From Clitoria ternatea (lineage: Eukaryota; Streptophyta; Magnoliopsida; Fabales; Fabaceae), in the NCBI GenBank assembly GCA_037962975.1, contig CM075669.1:81078001-81142000 (forward strand): a stretch of DNA of 64,000 nucleotides, given 5' to 3'. The translations under genes and the position numbers were made by a program. Below the pieces are notes generated by a model. The model worked only from the letters and a program-made list of their open reading frames with translations. It had not been told where the DNA came from and did not search any database. Shown here piece by piece: positions 10,432 through 20,889 of the stretch; the stretch's first letter is position 1; each line of letters opens with the position of its first letter.

Positions 10432-10436
10432 GTACT
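10432..10436. repeat. Right target-site duplication GTACT of the Athila insertion
   Basis: Identical to 736-740. It is also the last codon pair of the split transposase fragment. Confidence 0.95.
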
Positions 10437-11076
10437 CACCACGGTATAATACACAATCATTTGGGCATGCATGTATCTTCGTATACTCCAATCCCATAGG
10501 ACACAACACCTTTTTAGCCTCATAGTTACGAGTTGGCAAAGTGTTACCAACTGGGAGCATTTCTTTCAACAACTTAAGCAGGTCAGTGAAGCTTTTATCT
10601 GTCCATCCATTTATCGCTTTCAAATTAAATAATCGTAAAACTGCTGACAACCTCGTGAAATTAGAGCAATTCGGATACAACGGCTTTTCAGAATCCTCAC
10701 ATAGACTCGCATATACGTGAGCTCTTTTAAAACTTTCTACCCCTACATCACGGATCATATCCTCAAGTCGGTCATCCATGTCATCATCAACCTCATGAGC
10801 AAAGCTTTGGTCTTTTGTTTGAAAACTAGTACTTGGCACCTCAACATGTTCACCATGCCATATCCATCGCGTATAACTCTGAAGAAATCCATCACACAAC
10901 AGATGTTCTCGCACCTCTGTCAATTCTAGTCGGCGCATGTTTAAGCATTTAACACAAGGGCAAAAATACATTCCATTCACCTCTTCAGCATTTCGTATCA
11001 CGTACTCTATGAATGTTTCAACTCCACCCTCATATTCTGGACTTATACGTGATGCAGCTATCCAACTTCGATCCAT
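10432..11076 (-). pseudogene. TNP2-like CACTA transposase, N-terminal part (5' fragment of split gene)
   Basis: The reading frame starts with ATG at 11076 and codes MDRSWI..., the usual beginning of plant CACTA TNP2 proteins. It holds a transposase-associated domain (PF13963 type) with a CPCVKC cysteine cluster at about residues 38-43 and a conserved HGE near residue 76. At about residues 200-215 it reads CPNDCVLYRGEY, a well-known TNP2 block. The frame is open for exactly 215 codons to position 10432, where the Athila target duplication GTACT begins. Beyond that the frame runs into LTR sequence. The rest of the protein is encoded at 735-1. A TNP2 protein binds transposon ends and catalyses excision and integration; this copy cannot make the full protein unless the insertion were removed. 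Confidence 0.9.
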
Positions 11077-12470
11077 ACTCTCTGTTTACAATACCCGTAA
11101 ATTTAACGGTGCTATGAATCTTACTTTCTTCACAAAGGTGGTGGTCCTACCCATTCAGGATGAAAATTTTTCTATACCTCATAACTACATACAACTTAGG
11201 AGTCATTTTAAAATTTGATAAAATTTCGGCAGCATTTCGCATTGGTCTCTAAGTACACGAAATGAAAGTGGTGAAATCAAATTCAACCACAATCAAATAT
11301 GCACCCAGAGAACAATACAAAACTTAACTAACCAAAACTTTATCAAATTTTAAAATAAGTCCTAACTTGTACATAGCAATGATGCATAAAAAATTGTTCA
11401 TCCCAAATTGTCTAAATAGACAATTCAAGATTCAACACAAATGATGAAATCAATTAATTTAATTACCATTTGTGTCGAATCTCAAACGGGAAACTATGGT
11501 TCACTTGTTTACAATTTAAAAAATCACAAACTCATATAAAGGGGACTAAATAAACTTATCAAATTCTAAACTTATCAAATTCTAAAATTATAACACATAT
11601 AAATTATATCCACAAAATTAGTAACACCTAATAAAAAGCAATTAAAGAAAGTAAACAATGTATAATAAACTAAATTATGTAATTAAAATTTTTAATTGCC
11701 TAATCAACAAAAATAACTCCTATTAATTATTTTGTTACTATTCATATAATTTATTATTTTACATTTACAACTAAATTTTTATATACTAGAAAATATCAAT
11801 TTTCATGTGTTTAATTTTTTTTACTAATGTTTATGTATTTATTTAGTTCAAAATATCATTTTTTTACTTTAATATTAATTTAAATTAACCAAATTAATAA
11901 ACACATATATACACAATAAATTTAACAATCAATCCTAACACTCGTTATCTATAGCTAACAACATTTTAAATCCCCAAATCAGATTTTCCTAATATATAGC
12001 ATTTCATTTTCCAAAAACTACATATAAACTCATTATAATTCCTAACAAATAAATAATAATAAAATGAGGAGTAGAAATAGGAACCTTGTATGTGCGTGTT
12101 GGCAAATGGAAACGGAGAAAGGAAGAAGAAGCACACCTTCTTGGTGGAGTGAACCGAATGGAGTGAAGCACACCTACGGAGAAGGCAACAGAGCTTTTCG
12201 TAAGGAAAATGGAGGGAGGGAGGGAAGGATTCAAGTTTTCAAAATGGAGGGAGGGAGGGAAGGATTCGAGTTTGAGAGGGAACCCAATGGAGGGAGCTTT
12301 TCGTAAGAAAAATGAAGGGAGAGAGGGAGGGATTTGCGTTTTCAAAATGCAAGGAGAGGGGGGTTTGAGAGGAAACCGAACGGAGGGAGAGAAAATTTGA
12401 GCTGAAATGAAATGAGGAAGACGAAGGGTACAAGTCTTTAAGTGATTTTCGAATTTCGCGCGAATCTACG
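11077..12470 (-). promoter_or_regulatory. CACTA upstream region: probable promoter, 5' leader and intron
   Basis: This stretch separates the transposase ATG (11076) from the subterminal repeats. About 11200-12050 is AT-rich and has no coding signal. At 12190-12400 the minus strand is strongly pyrimidine-rich (repeats of CCTCCCTCC and TTTTGAAAAC), as in a plant 5' leader. The purine-rich plus-strand frames there are composition artefacts. No exact start site can be named. Confidence 0.5.
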
Positions 12471-12865
12471 AGCACGGTTACAGACCAACCGTCCTCATAT
12501 ATGGCATTTAAGCACGGGTAACAATCAACCGTGCTAATATCTTAGGCCTTTAAGCACGGTTACGCATACAACCGTGTTGGAAAATGACACTGCAGAACCT
12601 ATAAGCACGGTTATTAGGAACCGTGTTAATATCTCCCACCTACGAACACGGTTGCTTTACAACCGTGTTTATAAACCTTCAGCGTAATCACAAAAATGCC
12701 ACCGTCGTTTTTTTAAGGACCCTTTTAGCACAGTTGGTGGAAAACCGTCTTCGTATCCTACCTACGAAGACGGTTGCTATTGAACCGTGCTCAAAAACGT
12801 TCATTAAAATCACAAAAATGCCACCGCGTTTTCTTTAAGCATGGTTCCCTCCTAACCGTGTTCAA
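12471..12865 (-). repeat. CACTA subterminal repeat array (eight CACGGTT...AACCGTG units)
   Basis: Eight units each pair an AGCACGGTT-like motif with an inverted AACCGTGCT-like motif 5-8 bases further on, so each can form a small hairpin. They start near 12471, 12511, 12554, 12604, 12646, 12727, 12766 and 12838. Subterminal repeats are the binding sites of CACTA transposition proteins (established for En/Spm); the exact protein here is unknown. Confidence 0.85.
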
Positions 12866-12885
12866 ATCCTGTCTTCGTAAGCATA

Positions 12886-12898
12886 TTTTGCACTAGTG
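12886..12898 (-). repeat. CACTA terminal inverted repeat (right end)
   Basis: Plus strand TTTTGCACTAGTG, i.e. CACTAGTGCAAAA on the minus strand, directly outside the subterminal array. The 3 bp after it (GAT) should be the target duplication, but the other end is not in the window. Confidence 0.8.
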
Positions 12899-13824
12899 GA
12901 TTTTGATCCTGGAAACAAATAAAATAATTAGTTGATTTTGGAGTTGATCAATTGAGACCCTTGTAGTAATCGGGTTTAATGATGTTACAACCTGCAAAGT
13001 ATTAAAATTCACCATTGAAATTAAGACAAAAAGATTATTAATATAATTGTTATTTACATAAAAATATTTTAAATATTGAAAAAATGTTAAACTTAAAGTA
13101 ATGAAAATTAGTAAAAATAGCCTCATTGAAAATTGATTACCTTTTACCTGAACAAAAACTATTATCATTGGCAAAGTTTCATCTTTGTTGCTCTTATCTT
13201 ATTGACATGAAGAATCCAATCTTTCATTTTTCGGTTCTGTACTCTTCTTCATCATCTTCAACAGTTGTTTTGTTCTTATTTTCAGTATTTCTAACGTGGA
13301 CCCAAAGTGGTACAACCCAAGAGCCTTCATTATTATTTGTTCTCTGCAATTCTTCGTAGTCACTTTTGCTCATAATCTATCATACTTTCACCCCCTAATC
13401 TATAAAATAAAATAAAATAAAATAAAAAACAAGCATTACTAGATCATCATAAATAAACCTCTCCGATCAGTAAGACAACAATGGAAACACAAACATAATT
13501 CAGAAAAGAAAATATATCATTAAAACCTAATTGAGGAAAGAAAACATTACTTCTACACTAAAGCCTAATTGAGAAAAGAAAATATATCCTATAATCAATT
13601 TGATGAAATCATTTAGGAGTACAAATTTTAAACCTTGCACCAGTAGGTTTCTAAGGTAACTTTTGAAAATTATACATTGCTTCTCAAACCTATTCTTTTT
13701 AAGAGATAATGAGAACATTGTAACATACTAACCCTAGGTAGCTTTTCTAAGAATAGAGGACTTTGCTTTTGATGCAAGAGATAACATATAGTACAAGAGA
13801 GAAAGTGTGAGAGATACCGTATAT
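12899..13824. other. AT-rich spacer without recognised genes
   Basis: No conserved protein motif in any frame. A short ATAAA/AAATA microsatellite lies at about 13401-13428. It is the target sequence between two CACTA elements. Confidence 0.5.
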
Positions 13825-14400
13825 TACTACAAAAAAATATCGGGATTAGCGATAGACAAAAGGTGTCGCTAATCACTCGTTTTTCATCGTTGACAGGTTT
13901 AATGACAGTCTCAACGATGTAACCCACACCATTACTAGCCTCTTTAATGACACCTAACATGGGCTGTGGCTAATTAGCCACCAAAACCATGCGTATCAGA
14001 TATACATATCTCTATCCCAAACCTCTTTACCCCACACATAATCTTTTAGAAAAGTTTACGCATATAGCGGCCGTCGTCGATGCCGTCATTAAATATAATT
14101 ACCATTCCATCACTAATGCGATGACAAGACTTAGCCTGATCCATATGGCATAACAATAGTGATGGTCGTAGTGGCGACAGTGTTTGCAATTAACAACGGT
14201 TTGTCATGCCTGTCATTGTATACAACAAAAAGTGTGCATGCGTTTTTGATATATGTGGCATAACTATAGCGACTGGCATGTATGTAGCTAAATTGGGTCT
14301 TTGACCCTTTGAGATAACAACCTTATGTTGGCCATCACTATTTTAGGAGTCTCTAAACCCACTTTACAGACGTCTAGTATGCTGTCGCTATTACCGATGC
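13825..14400. repeat. End of a second CACTA element: degenerate TIR and subterminal repeats
   Basis: TACTACAAAAAAATAT at 13825 resembles the common CACTACAAAAAAA terminus with one C-to-T change. It is followed by inverted motifs ATTAGCGA (13845-13852) and TCGCTAAT, and by further GCGAC/GTCGC motifs to about 14400. This is a typical CACTA subterminal region, from a family different from the first element. Confidence 0.65.
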
Positions 14401-14879
14401 TAATGTTTTTTTTTGAATTTTTTTGTCATTTGTTACCAATATTTTTAAGAAATTTCATTTTATAAATAAGATTATAATTGTAGACAACAATTATATAATG
14501 TGTACATAACAATAATCAAAATCTGTGTATACATGAAAAAAATGTTAAAAATGATTATATAAAATCAAAATACAATGTCAAAGTGGAATTTATTAAAATC
14601 CCTGCAAAATAACTAGAAAGGTCCCAATACAATTTATAGTTACAATTACAATCAAAATAATAGTCATAAGTTACTAGGCAAAGTCTAAGGTATACTTTTC
14701 AATTGCAATTTCATCCATAATAACATCAATTTGTTGTCATTGTAGTTTATGTTCTTTATACAAAACTCCTAATGTATCAGTCACGGATTCAATATCACAC
14801 TACATTACTAGTTAAAGATTCATTATAACATTGTACATATAACTGTCCTAATTTAACAATTAATTGACTTACCATAATA

Positions 14880-15816
14880 TCTCAGGCTTTATCATTAATC
14901 TAGCTGTCAACCTTATTCTTCTTAGTTCGTTCCATGAGATCAGAGGCCGTTTTATGGGGGTACATCTCCTTAGCCTACAAAATATAAAACATTCTTAATT
15001 CAACACTTCATTGCAGTATATGTAATTCTAATTATTTCACACAAAACTTATCAACTTCTTGTGTGCAACCATAGAAATAGAATCTTTGGTATAGGCAGGG
15101 GCCCTGACATCAACTACTCAGTTAGCCTTATTTACTTATCTCCACAAAAGGTTCTTTATTTCATTTCTTGCTAATCCCTCCCACTTGGTTTCGCCAATCC
15201 AATCAGGTCTAATGATAAATTAGTGATATTTGTAAAGAATACTTTTGATAAGTTTAAAGGCCTTGTGCCCAAAGACCCTTTGAACCTCATCATCCCTTTC
15301 TAAACCCATTAGTATTTCCCTTGTAAAATAATAGAATATCAACCAAACAAAAAGTTTAAAATGGATTCAAGTTTAATGTTCAATAACAGAAGTTTTAACT
15401 TACTAAAAGAGTTTTGAACCACATGTTGTGAACCCCTTCTGGTGCATCCTTAAATGAGATCCAAGGGCCATCCCATTTCTCCCTCACTATCTTAGTGATG
15501 GCTTTGGCGACGCCATCTCTATCAGTGAAATTGTTACAACAAATAGTATAAAGCATATTAATTAATTAAAAAAAGGAAAATTGAAATTAAGTAAGAGGTA
15601 TAGTGGTTTTAGAGTTACTTTGGTTTGTTCTCCATAGGAGTGATGAATGAAAAAAAAAGGTGCGGATGTAGGAGTGATAAGGGTGCCTGTAGCCTCTCCC
15701 AATGGGTCAGTATCAGGTTGTTCTATGACCAACTCATCGGTGTGAATCTGATCGCCAGTAACAATGGCCACATGAGTGTGCTGTTGTGAAGCAGAGGCAA
15801 TCGATGTGTCCACCAC
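14880..15816 (-). pseudogene. CACTA TNPA-like (Transposase_24 / Ptta-En/Spm) protein, degenerate
   Basis: Read on the minus strand, 15816 downward gives a Ser/Thr/Gln-rich N-terminal segment. About 15520-15404 gives a conserved block with DGVAKAITKIVREKWDGPW and ending WFKTLL, followed by a GTAAGT splice donor. The next exon (about 15318-15230) reads MGLERDDEVQRVFGHKAFKL. A third block at 15215-15060 contains WIGETKWEGLARNE and DSISMVAHKKL but has several in-frame stops. This order matches plant En/Spm TNPA-like proteins (PF03004), which help the transposase bind subterminal repeats. Stops make it non-functional. Exon borders are approximate. Confidence 0.65.
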
Positions 15817-16160
15817 ATCATTAGTGCCATCACCCTGGCCACCAAAACTGAGACCACCATAGGTTGGACCACAAGCATGGGCAGATCTCCAACCACATAT
15901 AGTAATCTGTTGATATAGTCAATTAGGAACAATGAATGTTTAACACACAAACACTTACATGTAATGAATTTTAATAATAATAATAATCTAAACATACTTT
16001 GTAAGGGTTTCAGTTTCAAATTCACCCTTTCTTTTTGTTTTATTTTCGGTTTGGTCTTCATTATAGATTTGCCTCATAATGGATGTGGTTATGGAAAGAT
16101 GACTCTGTCGATTTGTTCACCCCCGATTCACGCAAGTGTATCATCGTAAGTCACCAGCTC
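15817..16160 (-). other. Probable upstream part of the second CACTA element
   Basis: The minus strand at 15900-15830 gives a Gly-rich segment (PTYGGLSFGGQGDGTNDV) that leads into the TNPA-like frame. Beyond 15960 nothing conserved is seen. The right terminus of this element was not found. Confidence 0.35.
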
Positions 16161-16683
16161 AATATGCAACATAACATGAAATTCATGAAGTTTGGTTGAA
16201 GCAAGCTGATAAGCATTCTTTGTAGAATTGAGATTAAATTCAAAGCATACTAGAAATAGACACATATCATAACAACACAATTATTCCACTAATTATACAA
16301 TAAAGAACTCAATAAATGACATACCCGATATAAAACTATCCATGACCTTTTTTCTGAATCATCTGAGCGTTTACTACTCTTAGTCTGGTTCACCCCTAGT
16401 TTTCACTCTCTAATAGTCGTCTAATGGGATAACGTATATATAGGCAAACCAGATAGGAGCAGGAACATCTCAATGGACACTAGAATAGGTTAACTCATCA
16501 CTAATCTATCCTATAAACAAGCCCAATTACGATATCTATTTGAATAGATAATTCTATTCTTATTATATAATTAATAATTGAATATAGATATAATAAATTA
16601 ATAATACTTATCCACTAAATATTAATATAATAATATATTAATTCAAATATTAGAATTAAAAATTTCAACATTCTCCCACTTGG
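16161..16683 (-). mobile_element. LTR of a minus-oriented Ty1/copia-like element with polypurine tract
   Basis: On the minus strand CCAAGTGGGAGAA (16683-16671) is a typical copia polypurine tract, directly followed by TGTTGAAATT (LTR start at 16670). A TATATATA box lies at 16442-16435, about 230 bp into the LTR. The left end of the LTR and the target duplication were not identified. Internal sequence should lie to the right, but no pol motif is recognisable there. Confidence 0.5.
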
Positions 16684-18258
16684 ATAGCATTATTAAAGTA
16701 TTGAACACAAAAAAAGTATATTCTTGTAATAAGTTAATAATTATTATCTAGAAAATAATAATAATCTCGCAATAGCATATAATCATATCCGATAGGGATA
16801 CACATTATACACCACAACACGATATAGATAAAAAATATGAATTTTATTTCCATAAGTTCCAAGCATCTAACAATGTTATAAGAGATATGATAATAAGGTA
16901 GACCAATACATATCTCGTAAATGCAATATACCATTCGAAACTCTCACTAACCTAAAACTAAACAAATATCATATGAGCTACACGAATTTGAAAGCTCCAA
17001 AATAGGTCTTTGATTAGTAAATGGTATTGCAACAAATAACCCAAACAAAATTCACTTGAACTTAAGTTCTTATAATAGCTTAAAACAAAAATGATCACAA
17101 TTGGGCTAACCCATAAGTGATCACAAATGAGCTAAACAAATTGCTTTATAACATGACATCTATCCATAAAATGTCACCAATGAGCAAGCACAAAGCATAT
17201 TTAAGTTCATAGATGACAAGTATCTCAAAAAATAGAAAATCATACTCGATAGGAGTATTGACATCATACATAATGGATACTTGTGTATCATAATACATGT
17301 GAAATGCCAATAAACATGAACATGCACATTAAAATTGCATGCCAAAATTATTCATGTATTGATAATAAACGAGTCTTAAAATCCATTTTGGATGTTCATT
17401 GAGATTTGACAAATTTTTTTATCTCAATACAACAAAATAAGACCGAGTACCAAAGTCTTTAGATAGCCATATGCCCATAAAAGTGCATACAATAATATAT
17501 AACAATAATAATAAATCTTGAGATATGACTATGATACATACTCCTAATAATCCAGCATTACCAAATGTTGACATTAGTGTTCTCATAAAAGGTCAACATA
17601 TTAGAAGCTCAATTGGCATAATAATGGGATTTGAACTCTGTGTTAAAGTACTCAATATGCGTCTAAGAACTTAATTATTTCATCAAAACAAGATTATAAA
17701 GTAAAGGAAAGCATATTAATAGAGCTATCAAACAAAAATAGTTACCAAAATAAAAGGAAAACTCAAGGCAAAGTTTAATCAACCATAGAGTCTTAAAGAA
17801 TTTTGGGTTTCATGGTGAACCACATACTCTACTTACAAACAACGGAGATTGTAAGTGTTCACTGGACACTTCATATCATAAAATCTTCTCACATTGAAAG
17901 ATTTTCAAAAAATCTTCCTAAACAAAATAACCTTAAATTTATAAATTGATCACCTAAGTAACATTATTCCAATAAGAGTGAAACTAAACAAGGCAATATT
18001 TATATATTTAAATTACTCGCTTAAGACGTAAGTGTCACATTACAATGGGTTACTAATAAATAATGGAAGCATATGAGACCAACAACTTTTATTTTAATAG
18101 GACATAGAGATATAAATTATAATTTAAATAGGCACGACACATAAGAGCAAAAATTAAATAAATCACATCAGCCCAAATATCATTGCACATAAAACAAACA
18201 TAGAAAGATAACTAATCTTTGTCTAGGGACCAATTACACAAAAATGAGGGATGTTATA
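16684..18258 (-). other. AT-rich retrotransposon-derived sequence, including start of a chromovirus 3' LTR
   Basis: No coding signal. On the minus strand TATAACATCCC (18258 downward) directly follows a polypurine tract. It resembles the TGTAACATCCC start of chromovirus LTRs with a G-to-A change. Where that LTR ends, and where the copia interior from the left begins, could not be decided. Confidence 0.4.
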
Positions 18259-18274
18259 CTCCTCTTTCCTTTTA
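18259..18274 (-). other. Polypurine tract of the chromovirus remnant
   Basis: The minus strand reads AAAAGGAAAGAGGAG immediately before the presumed 3' LTR and about 55 bases after the pol stop. Confidence 0.6.
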
Positions 18275-18329
18275 GAAATTTTGTCTCAAAATTTCACCTA
18301 GTGCTAGCAAATAAGTGAGGATAAAGAGC

Positions 18330-19556
18330 TCATATCTCTTCCTTAAGTTCCCATATAGTGTTCCCTTCATTAGACTGACTCCAAATTACCTTTCCCAAGG
18401 GTACTTCTTTTCCTCTAAGTTGTTTTAGGAGACTGTCTGCAATCTTCACTGGCACTGCTTTATAGGTAAGGTTTTCATTAAGAACAAACTGGCCAGGTCT
18501 CAGAATATGGTCAGAGTGGGGCACATACTTTTGAAGTTGTGAGACATGGAAAACATTATAAAGGTTAGACAACTCAGGAGGTAGGGCTATACGATAAGCA
18601 TTTGACCCAACTTTCTCAAGAATATGATGTGGTCCTACGTACTTAGGGTTTAACTTTTTAGTCTTTAACGCTCTTCCCACTCCTATCACTAGAGTGACTC
18701 ACTGAAAACATGATCTTCCTCTTCAAACTTGAGCGGCTTTTGACGTTTATTGTAGTAGCTTTTCTGACGATCCTGAGAAGTTTTCATTGTTGCTTGAATT
18801 TCCTTGATTTTCTTTGTGGTCCTTTGGATAACCTCTGGTCCAATCACAGCCTTTTCTCCTGTATCAAACTAACACAAGGGCATTCGATATTTCCTTCCAT
18901 ACAAAGCCTCGTATGGTGCCACTCCAATGTTAGCGTAGTAATTGTTATTGTAGGTGAATTCCTCAAGTGGCAGATACTCATGCCAACTTCCACTATGCTC
19001 TGGCATACACATCTGTAGAAGGTCTTCAAGGGTTCTGATAGCGTGCTTAGACTGACCGTTGGTCTGAGGATGATATGCTGAACTCAGCTTCAAACAAGTT
19101 CCTAATTCTTGTTACAAGCTCTCCCAGTAACGCGATGTGAAATACGGATCTCGATCAGACACGATTGCAGATGGTACACCATGCAATCTGACTATCTCTC
19201 TGATGTAGATCCGTGTGAGCTTCTCTAGAGAGCACTTCATATTGATCGGAATAAAGTGCACAATCTTTGTAAGTCAATCCATAACTACCCAAATCGCATC
19301 ACATCCCGTCGGGTTCTTTGGAAAACCAAACACAAAGTCCATAGAAATCTCGTCCCACTTTCATTCCAGAATTTCCAAAGGTTGAAGATTTCCGTACGGT
19401 CGTTGTTGCTCTACCTTCACTTTTTGACAAGTTAAACACTTAGCCACACACTTAACAATGTTCTTTTTCATTCCTTACCACCAGAATATCTTTTTCAAAT
19501 CTTGATACATTTTTGTTGATTAGTGTACCCCCTATGCTGTAATGCATCTGGCCACG
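18330..19556 (-). pseudogene. Ty3/gypsy chromovirus integrase and C-terminus, truncated
   Basis: The minus strand from 19556 gives the end of an integrase zinc finger (CLTCQK around 19440), then MDFVFG and SDRDPYFTSRYW with frame breaks. At 19093-18869 follows an open block with SSAYHPQTNGQSKHAIRTLE. After further breaks, 18689-18330 codes the integrase C-terminus and chromodomain-like tail (LPPELSNLYNVFHVSQLQKYV). At the third catalytic position, where related integrases have Glu after NGQS, this copy has Lys, so it would be inactive even without frameshifts. RT, protease and gag are missing; homology stops near 19556 at an ACAACAACAACAACC microsatellite. Confidence 0.8.
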
Positions 19557-20884
19557 GTACAACAACAACAACAACCATTACAATGATGCATGAATGCTCA
19601 ATATCTTTTACTCTTTCTTATCGTTATCATTATCGTTATTCTTTTCATCTTATAGTTTCGAGTAGTGTCGTCACATCAAAGGGTCATTATCCTTAAAGGC
19701 ATAACTCATCACTGTTTCTCAACCTTTCTTTTTCTTAAAATAACCATAAATCTATTTGATTTTCTTTGCCTTGAAATCAACATATTATTTTAAAGTACAT
19801 AGAACATCAAAAGATTTTAAAATGAAAGCTTTAAAGAATAATTTTCATAAATCAACCCTTTAGTAGAAAAATCAAATCAAAACCATATAACTCTTTAAAA
19901 TTCCATACTCGTAACATAATGAAAATATGAAAACTAATCATAATAGAAATAATTTAGAACCATTAACCTTACTTCTCTTATACTTATGCATTTCACTTCC
20001 GTAATTAAGGATAATGACCCTCGTGTACTCATGTCACATTTTTATTTTCTTAAGATTCACTAGCCAATCATCATAATTTCAACCTTCACATTTGATCGTT
20101 CAGAGTCAGACTAAGAATGGAGGAGGGTTAAATAAGTCTTAGACTTTTTTTATGAAAATTTGAAACTTTTGAGTATGTAAGTAATCAGACTTGATAAAAG
20201 CTATGGAGAAGAAGAATGAACACTAGAGATTTATACTGGTTCACTTCCAATATAGAAGCTACATCTAGTCCCTTCTAACTTGAAGGATTTCCACTATTGT
20301 AAAATCTCTTATATAATGACAGCACCAGACTTGTGCCATAAGTATTCTTGACTCCAGCCACTTCTAGCTTAAACCCAAGTATTCTTTCAAAAGCCTCTTT
20401 AGGCCACAACTGTTTCCTTATGAAACTAAGGCTAGCAACATACCAGACTTTTATACAATAACTGATTTGTAAGAATAGAGTGTAAGGTGTTTCACAAAAC
20501 TTAGTGTATGAAAGATGTACAAAGATGAATAGATACACTAAGTAAAGAAATACAAAAAGACCAAGATCTGGTAGAGGCAGAACAATAAAGAAGGCCTTTG
20601 TCTAAGAAAAGCTAAGATGAGATTAAGAGAACTTTGATCACAAAGAATGATTCTTCTTTATAACCTTGTCTCTCTTTTGAAAGTAAATCTCTTCAAATAT
20701 ATAGGTCACTCAAGATGACAGTTTGACAATTTGGAGAGGAGATATAGCTGTTGGAAACCCGTTGAAGGAGTTTTGCTTGATCACAAGCACCAGACCTTTG
20801 ATGAACTGAAGAGATGACAAAAGGTCTGGTATGAAGGAACTTTAAAGCTTTGCATGAAAGAAGAGTTCTTTAAGATCTTCAATG
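19557..20884. other. Non-coding spacer into which the large solo LTR inserted
   Basis: AT-rich, no recognised gene. 20200-20640 has the look of a decayed retroelement leader, but no LTR ends were found. The sequence resumes after the solo LTR at 27347. Confidence 0.4.
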
Positions 20885-20889
20885 CATAA

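Larger units (their letters stand above)
1..12898 (-). mobile_element. CACTA (En/Spm) DNA transposon, one end, interrupted by an Athila retrotransposon
   Basis: The minus strand carries a TNP2-type transposase in two blocks (11076-10432 and 735-1) that become contiguous if the Athila insertion and one copy of its target duplication are ignored. The right border is a terminal inverted repeat reading CACTAGTGCAAAA on the minus strand (12898-12886). It is preceded by a subterminal array of CACGGTT/AACCGTG units (12471-12865), as is usual for CACTA elements. The element continues beyond the left edge of the window, so its other terminus, its 3-bp target duplication and any TNPA-like gene cannot be seen. 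Transposase reading is open in everything visible, so apart from the insertion the element looks little decayed. Confidence 0.88.

Noticed and set aside
12064..12400. Gly/Glu/Arg-rich ORFs in purine-rich sequence
   Set aside because: They follow from a GGGAGG-type low-complexity repeat; on the minus strand this is the pyrimidine-rich leader of the CACTA gene.
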